Below are positions 6,368-16,258 of a stretch of 64,000 nt of DNA, one piece after another. A program made the translations under genes and the position numbers. The first letter of the stretch is position 1. Every line of letters starts with the position of its first letter. Under the pieces are notes generated by a model that did not search any database, was not told the origin of the DNA, and worked only from the letters and a program-made list of their open reading frames with translations. Source of the stretch: Enterococcus rivorum (GTDB lineage Bacteria; Bacillota; Bacilli; Lactobacillales; Enterococcaceae); contig NZ_MIEK01000023.1 of the NCBI RefSeq assembly GCF_001742285.1, positions 111,591 to 175,590 of the forward strand, read 5' to 3'.

Positions 6368-7135
6368 ATGAAAAAAACACTTATGATAACTCTATTATCA
6401 GCAACAGCCCTTACACTATTTGCGACATCAGCAGATGCAGTTGAAAAAATTGACAAAACAGATGTAGGCGTAAGCTTCAAATCAAATGATGTAAATGAAA
6501 TTGGTGACAACAAACCCTTTAAAGATAACTTAGCGGTTGTTTGGAAACCAACATCTTTTGAATTTGGTCAACAAAAAGCAGCAGCTTATTCTCAAGTGTT
6601 TAGTAATACAGTTGGTGATTCAGCAAATAATCCTCAATTTGTCATTGTAAATGACGACAGACCAGATGCTAAACGAACAGGTAAATGGGATTTGAAAGCT
6701 AGTTTAACTAACATGAAAACTACAAAAGAAGGATCATCTGTTACACTTCCTTCTAAGCTAACTATGACGTTAGGTGGTTTGCAGTCATACGCTATTGGTA
6801 ACCTTCTTGGACCTGATCAAGACTATATTGCTCCATACCCTACAGAAGTTGATAAGCCTGATGGCACGAAAAAAAATATTACTGATTTTGCTCCTACTGG
6901 AGATTTAGCTGACTTTAAATTAGGTGATGGTGCTGCAGGTACTGATCAACCAGTTGAATTAGAAGCTGGTGGTAGTGCTGTTAATATCTTAGGAAGAGAC
7001 AAAAATCAGACAAAAGGTGGATTTGCCACTAAAATTAAAGATGTTAAATTAGTTGTTGCTAATGCAAATGATGCAGGTGCTGCAGGTCATGAATTTGCTG
7101 GCCAAGTTATTTGGTCATTGAACGATACTCCTTAA
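6368..7135 (+). CDS. WxL-domain surface protein
   Basis: 255 residues with signal peptide (MITLLSATALTLFATSADA). Both halves of the WxL domain are present: W107-D-L in TGKWDLKASL, and W249-S-L in the extreme C-terminus QVIWSLNDTP. The region between is Gly/Ala/Thr-rich with low hydrophobicity, typical of secreted WxL proteins of about 230-260 residues. WxL domains bind peptidoglycan non-covalently and dock on DUF916 partners, one of which is encoded two kilobases upstream in the same operon. AAGGATGG lies 8 bp before the ATG. Confidence 0.93.
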   Translation: MKKTLMITLLSATALTLFATSADAVEKIDKTDVGVSFKSNDVNEIGDNKPFKDNLAVVWKPTSFEFGQQKAAAYSQVFSNTVGDSANNPQFVIVNDDRPDAKRTGKWDLKASLTNMKTTKEGSSVTLPSKLTMTLGGLQSYAIGNLLGPDQDYIAPYPTEVDKPDGTKKNITDFAPTGDLADFKLGDGAAGTDQPVELEAGGSAVNILGRDKNQTKGGFATKIKDVKLVVANANDAGAAGHEFAGQVIWSLNDTP

Positions 7136-7246
7136 TCAACAATACTTAAAGAAATAAAATTAGTACTTATTAAAAATGGATAGATATCAAGTGTGGGAGA
7201 GTTATTGTTGTAAGTTGTTCACAAGAAGAAAGAAGTTTGATAATAT

Positions 7247-7270
7247 GCCTGTACTTTTTAAAGTATGGGC
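7247..7270 (+). terminator. Candidate hairpin terminator after the WxL gene
   Basis: GCCTGTACTTT-TT-AAAGTATGGGC pairs as an 11-bp stem with two G-T wobbles. The following T-run is poor (TTCTGACG), so read-through into the next exported-protein genes is possible. Confidence 0.4.
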
Positions 7271-7381
7271 TTCTGACGTAGAGTTAAGCAGATAAGCAAG
7301 ACTATATATAGTTCAGAGTAATAAGTTTACTTAGTTTTACCAAGAAAAAGTGCAGTACATATACAAAAAAGGAGAACTGAT

Positions 7382-7894
7382 ATGAAAAAAAGAGTCTGTT
7401 TACCTATTGTGTTTTTGGTGGTTCTTTCCTTATCTTCCCTGGGGGTAACAGCTTCAGCTGAGCAGAAGGAGAAAGAAGCTAGTATCATCTATTATAACGC
7501 TAAGGAAGTTACAAATGCAGATTACATTCTGACGATTCCTTCTAAATTGGCATTTACGCAGAAAAATAAACGGTTGGATGCTTCAGTAACGATGTATGAT
7601 GTCAATGGTGATTTTTATACGGGGGATAAATCAGTTAAGGTTAGCGTTGAGTCAAAAAATAATTACAATTTAAGAAGTACCGACGATTTTATGGACATTA
7701 AATATAGCATGGTAAAATTTAATGATGCTGGTGTCGGAACGACTATTTCATCAGGTATTGGGAATGAGATTGGCGTATTCAATAAAGCTAAGACTAGGGT
7801 GAGAGTTGATGCTACGTTATGGCAGACGGCGGTTGCTAAAGATAAGATTGTTGAATTTGAGGATACATTAACCTACACCTTTACTGATAAATAA
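7382..7894 (+). CDS. Unknown exported protein of the surface island
   Basis: 170 residues. Clear signal peptide (LPIVFLVVLSLSSLGVTASA, cleavage after ASA). The mature part is predicted mostly beta: ADYILTIPSKLAFTQ, SVKVSVESKNNYNLR, VRVDATLWQTA, FEDTLTYTFTDK at the C-terminus. There is no membrane anchor, LPXTG or complete WxL motif, so it is secreted or held by a partner. It opens the second part of the surface island, with GGAG 7 bp upstream of the ATG. I cannot name a family; the TIP(S/A) strand and terminal YTFTDK recall small secreted surface subunits, which is only an impression. Confidence 0.7.
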   Translation: MKKRVCLPIVFLVVLSLSSLGVTASAEQKEKEASIIYYNAKEVTNADYILTIPSKLAFTQKNKRLDASVTMYDVNGDFYTGDKSVKVSVESKNNYNLRSTDDFMDIKYSMVKFNDAGVGTTISSGIGNEIGVFNKAKTRVRVDATLWQTAVAKDKIVEFEDTLTYTFTDK

Positions 7895-7997
7895 AAGAAA
7901 TGTTGTTTGTTGTGCAAGAATTATATAGAGTTTGGTTCTGGTTTCGAGTAAATTTCTTTGCTCACTCTATCTAGGTCTAAAAAAGGAGATACATGAA

Positions 7998-10652
7998 ATG
8001 AATACAAAAAAAATTATGAGCGTACTTAATCCAAAGAGTCTCCTTCTTTTTGTTTTTCTTTTAGGAACTCTGATGTTTAGTTTATTATCATTGAGTATGG
8101 CAGTGGTGCAGGCGAGCGCTGACAGTCCAACGTTGGCTTTAAAAGTAGAAAATAAAAATGAAAAATTTAATGTTGTTGTTACTGACTCACTGGAAGGGTT
8201 AGTTCCCAAAGAGTTGCCCAACCAGTTAGAAATAGCACTTGAAATCAAAGGGCTTGAAGCATACAATCAAGCTGAATTTTTGGAGAATCTAAAAATCATG
8301 AAAGGGAACGAAGAACTTTCCTTTAAAAAGAAGGGAATCTCGAAAAAATTCAATGAAGAGAATCCCCAGCAACTGTTGATTCAGCTTTCAAAAGAAGTCG
8401 TAACAAAATTAATCAAGGAAGGTACTACTTCACTGACGTTTAAGACCCAATTCACTTTAAATAAGGACGATAAAGCCTTATTGGAGAGTCTTAATGGGGA
8501 CAAAATTACCTTCAACTTTCTAGCTAGTAGTAATCTTGATGAGGAAAATGTTGAAAAAACCTGTGATTTAGCGATTGCACTTCCAACGGGAAAAGCGATA
8601 CCTCAAACGGTGATGGAAGGTAGCTCTAGTGATAGCTTAGTGGCAGCAGACTTAGTTAAAGAGTTAAAACCAGCCTTTGATTTTGACCAAGTGGAAGTTG
8701 TTGGAATTGAAGAACAGCAGAGCTTTGATAAGGCTGGTGAAGCAACTGTACCGGTGACAATCAAAAGTCGGGAAACAAATCTAACCAACAAAATTGAAGT
8801 GCCCATAACAGTTCGTCAAAATGCACCAGTTCCCTTTAAACCTAACCCAAAAGCGGTAGTTGACCGACCTTTTCTCAAAGATCCTTTGACCACTTTTGTG
8901 GATAAATTTGGGAAAAAGGTGGAGGGGAAAGAAGTAGATGAGAATTTATTGAAAAATATCGTAGTTTTAGCCTATCTTGGTTCTGATTGGAAAAAAGATG
9001 TGATTCTTTCAATAGCTGCAGAAAATGGCGGGCAAGAAAAAAAATGGAATGGGACTATGAAAAAATTATACGAGAATGACTATTTGATTGTAGATAAAGT
9101 AGCGTATAAGAATGGTCAGTATCTGAAAGCTAAAATACAAGTAGTTCTTACTGATAGAGGTAAAGGTTCCGTTATCCTGGCATCAGAACAAAAATCTTCG
9201 CTAATATTTAGGACAGGAACAGGAACTTCTTATCATTATCCCTTTAAACTAGAAATAGAGATTTTGGACAAAGATAGACAGCCTTTCCCGGCAACAAATG
9301 TCTTGCTCGCTTCGGGTCTTAATGGTCCACGAGATTATAATGAAATTACGCACCAACTTGAAAATCTTCAAAATGTTCTTGTGCCTGCCGGCAATCCTCT
9401 TTATACAAATACAAGTTTGAGAACCAGAACAGATAAGACTTACAATCTGAAATACTATGATACTCTAGAGGATTTGGCTTTTAATCTCCTATACAGCAAG
9501 ACGCAAACGCTCAGTATGGGAGTGGCTGAAATGCTTTTACAGCAAAGAGAGTTCCGAATGCTTTACAATAAAAGTCAGATTTATATACCAATCCCTTATG
9601 ACCCCCCTGCGATTGAAGGGCATGAAGATAAAACAACAGGGAAAATCAAAGGGTCAGTTATGCAGTTTCTACCCATTCAACCACTCCCAGAGCATTATTC
9701 GGATCTTGAGTATACGATTACTAGTGATTATTTTGCTAATACCTTAACAGCAGGAAATACAGTCGTGAAGGTTACTTCTACTACAGATAATAAAGATTAT
9801 ACTAGTAAAGTTAGTACCAGCTTTGTTGAATCACCGGGAAGTCCTGGACGTATTAAAGTCAAATTGACGAAAGAAACTCTTCAAGAAATTGCAAAAGGTA
9901 GTGGGAATACCGTGTTAGATATTGCGGTAGATGCTCAGTTGACCTCGGATAAGAAATTAATGGATGTCTACAACGCTACTACTCAGGAATTTAAGATTCC
10001 GATAGCAGTCGAAAATCAAAAACAAGAAAAAGATGAGGATGTTGCTACTGTCCATATGTTGGCGCCAAAAGGTCTGGGTGTCTCTGACTTGAAGGTTGAA
10101 CGAGGTCGGAGTACGGATGATTATGATGCCAGTACGTTTGTTAAAGAGTTAGAGAGTATCCTACCTTTTGATAACGTTACAGCAGAGCGATTTAGTACCA
10201 AGACGGAGTTTACAAAATTGGGTGGTCCACAATACGTTATTGTAGTCATCAAGAGTCAAGAAACAGGGAAGGAAGGCATGGTTGTAGTGCCTGTCACAGT
10301 CGTGGAAGCTCCCTTAGCCTATGTTTCTGTTACTGATACGATTAAATTGAATGAGGTTGAGCCAGAGAAAGAAGTTGTTAAAGGGTCTGGAGAAGTTACG
10401 TACGGAGGTTTTAGCGATGTTAACATTTCAGTCAAGACAGCCCCTACTATCAAGTTAACCAATGATCTTGGGGATGACATTGTCGATTTGAATGTTTACA
10501 AATCTAACAAACCCTTAAAGGACGGAGAGCTTTTAACAACGTTAAATCAATCCAATAAAAGTTTTAGTTTTGATTTAATTACTCATAAAAGTAAATTCAA
10601 AAAAGTCTCAGCATACAAAGGGAAAATGAAAGTAATCTTTGAGATTCCCTAG
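7998..10652 (+). CDS. Large exported protein with a duplicated beta module
   Basis: 884 residues from ATG 7998, chosen because AAGGAG (7983-7988) is 9 bp upstream; the reading frame is open further back without a ribosome site. One hydrophobic segment near residues 14-40 (LLLFVFLLGTLMFSLLSLSM) acts as signal peptide or anchor. Two diverged copies of an 80-residue module are visible: residues about 192-271 (LVKELKPAFDFDQVEVVGIE..VTIKSRETN..VPITV) and 685-768 (FVKELESILPFDNVTAERFS..VVIKSQETG..VPVTVV). No LPXTG, WxL or other anchor is found. Family unknown; it is most likely a cell-surface or secreted adhesin-like protein working with the neighbouring exported proteins. Confidence 0.8.
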   Translation: MNTKKIMSVLNPKSLLLFVFLLGTLMFSLLSLSMAVVQASADSPTLALKVENKNEKFNVVVTDSLEGLVPKELPNQLEIALEIKGLEAYNQAEFLENLKIMKGNEELSFKKKGISKKFNEENPQQLLIQLSKEVVTKLIKEGTTSLTFKTQFTLNKDDKALLESLNGDKITFNFLASSNLDEENVEKTCDLAIALPTGKAIPQTVMEGSSSDSLVAADLVKELKPAFDFDQVEVVGIEEQQSFDKAGEATVPVTIKSRETNLTNKIEVPITVRQNAPVPFKPNPKAVVDRPFLKDPLTTFVDKFGKKVEGKEVDENLLKNIVVLAYLGSDWKKDVILSIAAENGGQEKKWNGTMKKLYENDYLIVDKVAYKNGQYLKAKIQVVLTDRGKGSVILASEQKSSLIFRTGTGTSYHYPFKLEIEILDKDRQPFPATNVLLASGLNGPRDYNEITHQLENLQNVLVPAGNPLYTNTSLRTRTDKTYNLKYYDTLEDLAFNLLYSKTQTLSMGVAEMLLQQREFRMLYNKSQIYIPIPYDPPAIEGHEDKTTGKIKGSVMQFLPIQPLPEHYSDLEYTITSDYFANTLTAGNTVVKVTSTTDNKDYTSKVSTSFVESPGSPGRIKVKLTKETLQEIAKGSGNTVLDIAVDAQLTSDKKLMDVYNATTQEFKIPIAVENQKQEKDEDVATVHMLAPKGLGVSDLKVERGRSTDDYDASTFVKELESILPFDNVTAERFSTKTEFTKLGGPQYVIVVIKSQETGKEGMVVVPVTVVEAPLAYVSVTDTIKLNEVEPEKEVVKGSGEVTYGGFSDVNISVKTAPTIKLTNDLGDDIVDLNVYKSNKPLKDGELLTTLNQSNKSFSFDLITHKSKFKKVSAYKGKMKVIFEIP

Positions 10653-10791
10653 TGAAAATAGTAGCCACTATTCTTCCCTTATATAAAGTATTATTACTAG
10701 TCCTGTCGGTATCATTACTCTTATCGATGGGACTAGAGCCCTTTTGGGGAAGACATTACTTTGTAAAATACATATAGTTAAGCAGGAAATT

Positions 10792-10827
10792 TTATCAGAC
10801 TAATAGTTAGTAATAGTCGTCTGATAA
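10792..10827 (+). terminator. Hairpin between large surface protein gene and 10903 gene
   Basis: TTATCAGAC and GTCTGATAA form a perfect 9-bp stem around an 18-nt loop, without a T-run. It may be a weak terminator or a regulatory structure in the 250-bp gap, which otherwise shows no gene. Confidence 0.35.
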
Positions 10828-10902
10828 GAAACCAATTTGGATGATTTGAAGCAGAAGTGCAGTCTTTGTTCTGTAAAAACGCTAAAATAGGAAGGGATCG
10901 TT

Positions 10903-11430
10903 ATGAAGAAAATAAAAAAAAATCAGCGTTCGGTTCTATTAATCGCAATAGTAATGACTCTCGTTATTGCTATTGTTGGAGGAGCTTTCTTTCTCAAGGG
11001 CATGAAAACAAGTGCAATTGACTATGATGAGCAGGCAACAAGCTATGAAACGCGGGTGAAAAAGCCAGAGAGTATTGCTGATGGTAGTATTAGTTTTCCA
11101 GGATTTAAATCGATTACCATCGAAGAAGGGGGGGATAAACTCTATATTGCCCTACTAAACCCTTCATTTAACAAAGCAGATATTCAATTTATTATGACTC
11201 TTGAAGGTAGAGAAAAGCCATTGTTAGAGTCTGGGTTAGTACAACCAGGGAAAGCAATCACAGAAGTGTCATTGCCAAAGGATTTAGCTGTCGGCGAGCA
11301 TAAAATAAATTTAGAGATGTTAGGATACACCCAAGATAAAGAGCATTCTCGTTTATCTGGTTCAAAAACCTCCTTTACATTACATGTTAAGGAAAAAGGC
11401 AGGGAATTTGAGGAATCAAAGCCTGAGTAG
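10903..11430 (+). CDS. Membrane-anchored small surface protein
   Basis: 175 residues. A basic start (MKKIKKNQR) and one N-terminal helix (VLLIAIVMTLVIAIVGGAFF) anchor it to the membrane. The rest is extracytoplasmic and looks like a single beta-sandwich: SISFPGFKSITIEEGG, LYIALLNPSFNKADIQF, SGLVQPGKAITEVSLPKDL, LGYTQD. The pattern of a residue describing a gain in gradient, a P-G-K/Q-A-I turn and a final strand resembles domains in short membrane-anchored proteins beside Gram-positive surface operons, but I cannot name the family. It has GGAAGGGA 8 bp upstream and is the last plus-strand gene of the surface island. Confidence 0.7.
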   Translation: MKKIKKNQRSVLLIAIVMTLVIAIVGGAFFLKGMKTSAIDYDEQATSYETRVKKPESIADGSISFPGFKSITIEEGGDKLYIALLNPSFNKADIQFIMTLEGREKPLLESGLVQPGKAITEVSLPKDLAVGEHKINLEMLGYTQDKEHSRLSGSKTSFTLHVKEKGREFEESKPE

Positions 11431-11625
11431 ATTCAGGCGTTCATAGATAAGAGGTTATCGATAGATTCACAATTTCGTTTAAGCCAAGCTGAAAATCGCT
11501 AGAGATGGCAAGTTTTAAAAGTAGTATTTAGCTTATCATGGCATGATATGTACTTATGTAAACTATAAGCGATATTTTCTTTCTAAATTTCTCAAATATG
11601 TCTAACCAAAAAAATCAATATGAGA

Positions 11626-11671
11626 AAATAAATCCCTATCGAGAAGCTATCTTCTCAGTAGGGATTTATTT
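11626..11671. terminator. Convergent bidirectional terminator
   Basis: AAATAAATCCCTA and TAGGGATTTATTT form a 13-bp stem with an inner GAGAA/TTCTC stem, flanked by A and T runs. It lies between the converging surface-island genes and the Mga-type regulator gene. Confidence 0.85.
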
Positions 11672-11673
11672 AG

Positions 11674-13167
11674 TTAAGAAAAAGAGAGTTCAAATAGTCT
11701 GTCCTTGATAAAATCAGCTAAGTCACGCCACGCTTTCAAATTGAAAAGGTCAATTAAAAGAAAGTAAGTACTGGTGTCATTAATTTCTTCCACACAATCG
11801 GAAATAATCACATCTGCTAGTTGAGTATTGGTAACAAATTCAATGGAATCACTGCTGAATAATTTCAGAAGTTCACTTTTAATTAAAGGTTCTCCTAGAG
11901 AATTACTAGCATGTTGAACGAAGATTTTTAACGTAGTTATTTTATATAGATTGAATAAGGTGAATAAAAAACGAGTGCCCACTTCAACAAGATTTTCAGG
12001 TGTTTTCACAGAATTATTTTCCAACGTTTTTTTGTAAAGGGTTCTAATCGGGTTCCTAAAGTTAGAATTAGCATAGGTTTTTTCCATATTATAAGAATAC
12101 TGTGTTTCATAAACGGCGTCTAAACTGTCAGCGAAACAGAACAAGTAAGTGTTATGAAGAACTGCGTAATATAAGAAATAATCTTCATTTTTCTTATTTT
12201 TCTCAACGGGTAGTTCACTAAAAAAAGCTTTTCTCAAATCTTTAGAAAACTTCACAATGGGAGAATCAATCTGATTCAATGCTTCTCCGATACGCTTCAT
12301 TTCCACTTTCGTGTCAAACTCACCATCGTACATTCGTAATATCAAATTCATTAATTGGTATTCTGCAGTAGTCATTTTATTTTGTGTTAAAATTTGTGAA
12401 CGGGTGTTTACTAGTGCTTTTGCATCATTAAACTTCATAAAAACATCAATCGTTTCACCAACATAACGAGGCAAGGAATGGACGATACAATCATCTTTGA
12501 TTCGTTTCCCCATGATGGCTAGAAAGAAATTTAATCTTGTTCTTTTAGAAAGTGATTTTTTCTTTATTTTAGAGTCCTTCCACGAAAGAATATCTAGTTT
12601 CACCTCAGTTTCTTGATTTTTTGTAAACGGCCATGACAAATTTTGATGAACGGAATAAAGAATGTAGGTATAAAATACTCTGATATTTTTTTCACTACCG
12701 TCTATTGAAATAGTCTGTTCATTTTTTTCAAAGTGAATGGAATAAGGCTTTAACTGTTTATTGAGCAATGCTAGGATTTTATACAAATAGCCTGAGCTTA
12801 TATTCAGCTCTGTCGCCAAATCAAAAAAGTTTATGTTATCTGCTATGAATACCGTTGAAAAGACTCGGAAAGTTAAGCTTTCTTGTAAAAATAGTTCTTG
12901 GAATTTATGAAAAAAATAAATTTTATCTGCTTTATCAATATTGGTCACATAGTATTTATGCTCTTCATTTTGTAAAACCTGATAGCTCTCAGTATTTTTG
13001 TGTTGTGAAAGTAACGAATTGATATCTGCAATATATCTTTTAGTTGTTGAACGAGGTAAATTAAATTCAGTCATTAAGTCTTGCGTAGTAATAGCATTCT
13101 CAAATGTAATATACTTAAATATCTCAAGTTTGGAAAACTCTTGTTTTTTTAAAAATATTTCTATCAT
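11674..13167 (-). CDS. Mga/PRD-type transcriptional regulator
   Basis: 497 residues. N-terminal winged-helix pair: residues 15-60 (AITTQDLMTEFNLPRSTTKR) and 85-150 (INFFDLATELNISSGYLYKI), the arrangement of the Mga family (HTH_Mga). The long middle and C-terminal part fits the PRD-like/EIIB-like body of Mga, although no phosphorylatable histidine motif is clear. Mga-type proteins activate surface-protein and virulence genes in streptococci and enterococci and respond to sugar status. AGGAGG is 6 bp before the ATG. It converges on the surface island and diverges from the OppA gene, so either could be a target. Confidence 0.85.
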   Translation of the reverse strand: MIEIFLKKQEFSKLEIFKYITFENAITTQDLMTEFNLPRSTTKRYIADINSLLSQHKNTESYQVLQNEEHKYYVTNIDKADKIYFFHKFQELFLQESLTFRVFSTVFIADNINFFDLATELNISSGYLYKILALLNKQLKPYSIHFEKNEQTISIDGSEKNIRVFYTYILYSVHQNLSWPFTKNQETEVKLDILSWKDSKIKKKSLSKRTRLNFFLAIMGKRIKDDCIVHSLPRYVGETIDVFMKFNDAKALVNTRSQILTQNKMTTAEYQLMNLILRMYDGEFDTKVEMKRIGEALNQIDSPIVKFSKDLRKAFFSELPVEKNKKNEDYFLYYAVLHNTYLFCFADSLDAVYETQYSYNMEKTYANSNFRNPIRTLYKKTLENNSVKTPENLVEVGTRFLFTLFNLYKITTLKIFVQHASNSLGEPLIKSELLKLFSSDSIEFVTNTQLADVIISDCVEEINDTSTYFLLIDLFNLKAWRDLADFIKDRLFELSFS

Positions 13168-13740
13168 TTTTTGCCTCCTATGACAATGGGATGATGTTTA
13201 CTGTAATAGTTAAGAACTCTAAAGAATTAATACAAGAGTATAGGCAAGAAATTATACTTTCCGTTTTCTATCTAGTGTGCTTAGCTTCTATTATATAATA
13301 CTTTTTCAGATTGATAGCTAATTAGTAGAATAAATTTGGAAAATACTTTTTAGGTGGAATAAAAGAATATTTTTGTACTCAGAAAATTATCTAATTAAGT
13401 TTATAATATATGGGTAAAGTAAAAAAAGGAAACAAAATAGCTGGTAATTGCTTATCTAAAAAAGAAAAAGTGTAGCCTATGCAAATCAGTTTACAATCAT
13501 TCCCTAAAATGTGGCTATTTTAAAAATAATTAGTCTGGAATCTTCACTTTTTGCACTTATTTCTCACAAGGAATGATAAAATAAAGAAGTAACAGTGAGT
13601 AGAATTTAAGGAATGCTGTTTCTGGATATGTGATTTTCATCACAATTTTTTCTAACATTAACTGGTAAGTATCATTGGTTTGAGTAGTTAAAATAATAGG
13701 TAAGGTTGCAAAATAACAAGATTTTTTAGGAGGATATTGT
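13168..13740. other. 573-bp intergenic region between the Mga-type and OppA genes
   Basis: A/T-rich, no convincing coding sequence on either strand. A leftward -10-like palindrome (ATTATATAAT, 13290-13299) could serve the Mga-type gene. A TATAAT at 13401-13406 could serve rightward transcription, though no good -35 is seen. A strong AGGAGG (13728-13733) precedes the OppA start. I see no riboswitch or repeat. Confidence 0.4.
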
Positions 13741-15414
13741 ATGAAGAAGTTTATTGTATTGATGGGATGTACTGTTGTTGCGCTAAGTTTTTTAAGCGCT
13801 TGCAATTCTGTTGGTGAAAAAGAATCAAATTCAAATAAATCAAAAAACATTGGGAAATTAGCCTCAAAACAAGAAGCAACAATCAATGTCACACAAGAAT
13901 TAAATTCGATTGATCCAGCCAACACAGTGGATGCTAATAGTAATATTGCGTTAAATAATATTTATGAAGGGTTATATCGGCTAGATAAGTATAATCAGCC
14001 AATACCAGCAGGCGCCGATGCCTTACCTGAAATCAGTTCAGACGGTTTGAGCTATACGATCAAATTAAGAAAAGAAGCGAAATGGTCAAATGGAGAACCA
14101 GTGATTGCTACCGATTATGTCTATGCGTGGAAGCGAGCGATTGGTGCCAAAAATGCTGCTGAAAATAGTTATTTATATACGAGCATTCTTAATGCAGATG
14201 AAATTTTATCAGGAAAAATATCAGCAAATGAGTTAGGGGTATCTGCATTAGATGATGAGACATTAGTGATTCAATTGAATAAACCGACCCCTTACTTTAC
14301 TTCTATGTTAGCAATCCCAGCATTTTTCCCTTTAAAAGAAAGTTTTGTTATGAAGGCTGGCGATTCATTTGCTTCGGATAGTGAGCAAGCGATTTACAAT
14401 GGCCCGTTTGTTATGACAGGCTTCAAAGGCCCTGGAATTGGCAGTAATTGGACGTACAAGAAAAATAGGGAATACTGGGATCAAAAAGCAGTAAAGATAG
14501 AAACGTTAAATGTTGAAGTTGTTAAAGAAACAGCGACGAATGTCAATTTATTTGAAAATGGTGAAACAGATGAAATCAGTATTACAGGAGAATATGCTAA
14601 AAATAAACTAGCTGATCCAGCTTTTGTTGCTGAAAAACCTGCCCAAACCATCTTTTTAGGTTATAACCAAACAAAAAAACTCTACCAAAATAAAAAGATT
14701 AGACAAGCAATCTCTTTATTAGTTGATCGAGAAATAATTGCGGAACAAGTTTTAGGAAATGGTATCAAGCCAGCAACAGGACTGATTTTTAATGGATTAT
14801 ATACCAACCCTGAAACAAATGAAGACTTTACTAAAGCTAGCGGTAATCATTTGAAGACAGATGTAGATAAAGCCAAGAAGCTTTGGCTTGAAGGTAAAAA
14901 AGAAGTGGGATTGGCAGAAGAAGCAGAAGTGCCTATTCAATTGATTACTTTTGAGAATGAAGATATGAGAAAAGTATCAGAATATTTACAGGGGCTGTTA
15001 GCGGACAATTTAAAAGGAGCTAAGTTGACGCCTTCAGTCTATCCAGTTTCTGTTTTTATGAAAAATGCTTCTAATCAAGAATTTGATTTATATCTTGTGA
15101 GTTGGGGAGCTGATTATCCTGATCCTAGCAGTTTGTTACAATTATTTCGATCAGATGTAGCCTATAACTGGGGTAAATACCAAAGTGAAACGTATGATAA
15201 TATTTTGAAACAAGCGGACACAACCGATGTATTGAACACTGAAAAACGTTGGGAAGATTTGCTGCAAGCAGAAAAAACGATAATGGACGATCAAGGGATT
15301 ACCCCTATTTATTTTAGTGCACCTACTTATTTGAGAAATCCAAAATTGAAAGAAGTTATTTTTCATAGTGTTGGTCCTCGTTTTGAATATAAATACATGT
15401 ACTTAGAAGAGTAA
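13741..15414 (+). CDS. Oligopeptide ABC transporter substrate-binding lipoprotein (OppA family)
   Basis: 557 residues. Lipoprotein signal peptide with lipobox LSAC (Cys21), followed by a Ser/Asn/Lys-rich linker and a full SBP_bac_5 domain: LNSIDPANTVDANSN near the start, then LSYTIKLRKEAKWSNGEPV, RQAISLLVDREIIAEQVLG, and DLYLVSWGADYPDPSS near the end. It captures extracellular peptides for an Opp permease. No permease or ATPase gene is adjacent, so it is an orphan binding protein that would use a transporter encoded elsewhere; enterococcal pheromone-binding proteins of the PrgZ/TraC type belong to the same family. AGGAGGA lies 7 bp before the ATG. Confidence 0.92.
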   Translation: MKKFIVLMGCTVVALSFLSACNSVGEKESNSNKSKNIGKLASKQEATINVTQELNSIDPANTVDANSNIALNNIYEGLYRLDKYNQPIPAGADALPEISSDGLSYTIKLRKEAKWSNGEPVIATDYVYAWKRAIGAKNAAENSYLYTSILNADEILSGKISANELGVSALDDETLVIQLNKPTPYFTSMLAIPAFFPLKESFVMKAGDSFASDSEQAIYNGPFVMTGFKGPGIGSNWTYKKNREYWDQKAVKIETLNVEVVKETATNVNLFENGETDEISITGEYAKNKLADPAFVAEKPAQTIFLGYNQTKKLYQNKKIRQAISLLVDREIIAEQVLGNGIKPATGLIFNGLYTNPETNEDFTKASGNHLKTDVDKAKKLWLEGKKEVGLAEEAEVPIQLITFENEDMRKVSEYLQGLLADNLKGAKLTPSVYPVSVFMKNASNQEFDLYLVSWGADYPDPSSLLQLFRSDVAYNWGKYQSETYDNILKQADTTDVLNTEKRWEDLLQAEKTIMDDQGITPIYFSAPTYLRNPKLKEVIFHSVGPRFEYKYMYLEE

Positions 15415-15520
15415 TTAATGGTTATGAAGTACAATAACTGTAAAAAATGTTGAATCTAAGTTCTCTCCTTTAACTGATTCTCATAGAAACGCATATTGTC
15501 TAGCTTAACGACGCGTAATT

Positions 15521-15529
15521 TGCTATAAT
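15521..15529 (+). promoter_or_regulatory. Extended -10 promoter upstream of efp
   Basis: TGC-TATAAT is a perfect extended -10 element about 155 bp before the efp start. No strong -35 is present, which extended -10 promoters tolerate. Confidence 0.5.
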
Positions 15530-15686
15530 AATTGAGAATTGTTTTTTGAAAAAGAAAGAGTTGCTGTTTTAGTGGCAATCATTTATGGTGAATTTTATTC
15601 AAAATAGACGATGTTCTAAAAATAAGTAGTATTACTCTTTAAAAGTTGAAGAATAGCTGGATTAAGAAGAAAAGGAGAGTTATCAA

Positions 15687-16250
15687 ATGATAGCAATAAG
15701 CGATTTAAAAGCAGGAATGACTTTTGAACAAGATGGTAAGCTAATTAAAGTAATGGAAGCAAGTCACCATAAACCAGGTAAGGGAAATACGGTTATGCGT
15801 ATGAAGCTGAAAGATGTTCGTTCGGGTGCGACAACAGATACAACAATGCGTCCAGATGATAAAGTCAAAAAAGCTTACATCGAAAGCAAACCTGTTCAGT
15901 ATTTATACAGCCAAGATGACATGGCCATTTTTATGGACTTAGAGACCTATGAACAATATGAAATTCCAACTTCTGTTATTGAAGATGAATTGAAATATTT
16001 GCTAGAAAACATGGAAGTAAAAATCCAATTTTACGGAACAGAAGTCATTGGGATTACTTTACCAACAACCGTTGTTTTACGTGTAGCTGAAACACCACCT
16101 TCAATTAAAGGGGCAACAGTTTCTGGATCAGGCAAACCGGCAACAATGGAAACTGGTTTAGTCGTAAACGTACCTGATTTCATCGAAATTGATGAATTAC
16201 TTGAAATCAATACACAAGAAGGCACTTATTTGAAACGTGCTTCTAAATAA
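15687..16250 (+). CDS. efp: Translation elongation factor P
   Basis: 187 residues, the usual EF-P length. EF-P binds between the P and E sites of stalled ribosomes and speeds peptide bond formation at polyproline stretches. The KOW-like N-domain holds the loop SHHKPGKGN with Lys32 at the tip, the residue modified in many bacteria. The OB domains follow ([20 protein letters not shown] and [20 protein letters not shown]). AAAGGAGAG precedes the ATG by 8 bp. It is a single-gene unit with an extended -10 promoter and a terminator right after it. Confidence 0.98.
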   Translation: MIAISDLKAGMTFEQDGKLIKVMEASHHKPGKGNTVMRMKLKDVRSGATTDTTMRPDDKVKKAYIESKPVQYLYSQDDMAIFMDLETYEQYEIPTSVIEDELKYLLENMEVKIQFYGTEVIGITLPTTVVLRVAETPPSIKGATVSGSGKPATMETGLVVNVPDFIEIDELLEINTQEGTYLKRASK

Positions 16251-16258
16251 ACGAATAT

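Noticed and set aside
13557..13925. 122-codon minus-strand frame upstream of and overlapping the OppA gene
   Set aside because: It overlaps the signal peptide region of a well-supported gene, has no ribosome site and no recognisable domain.
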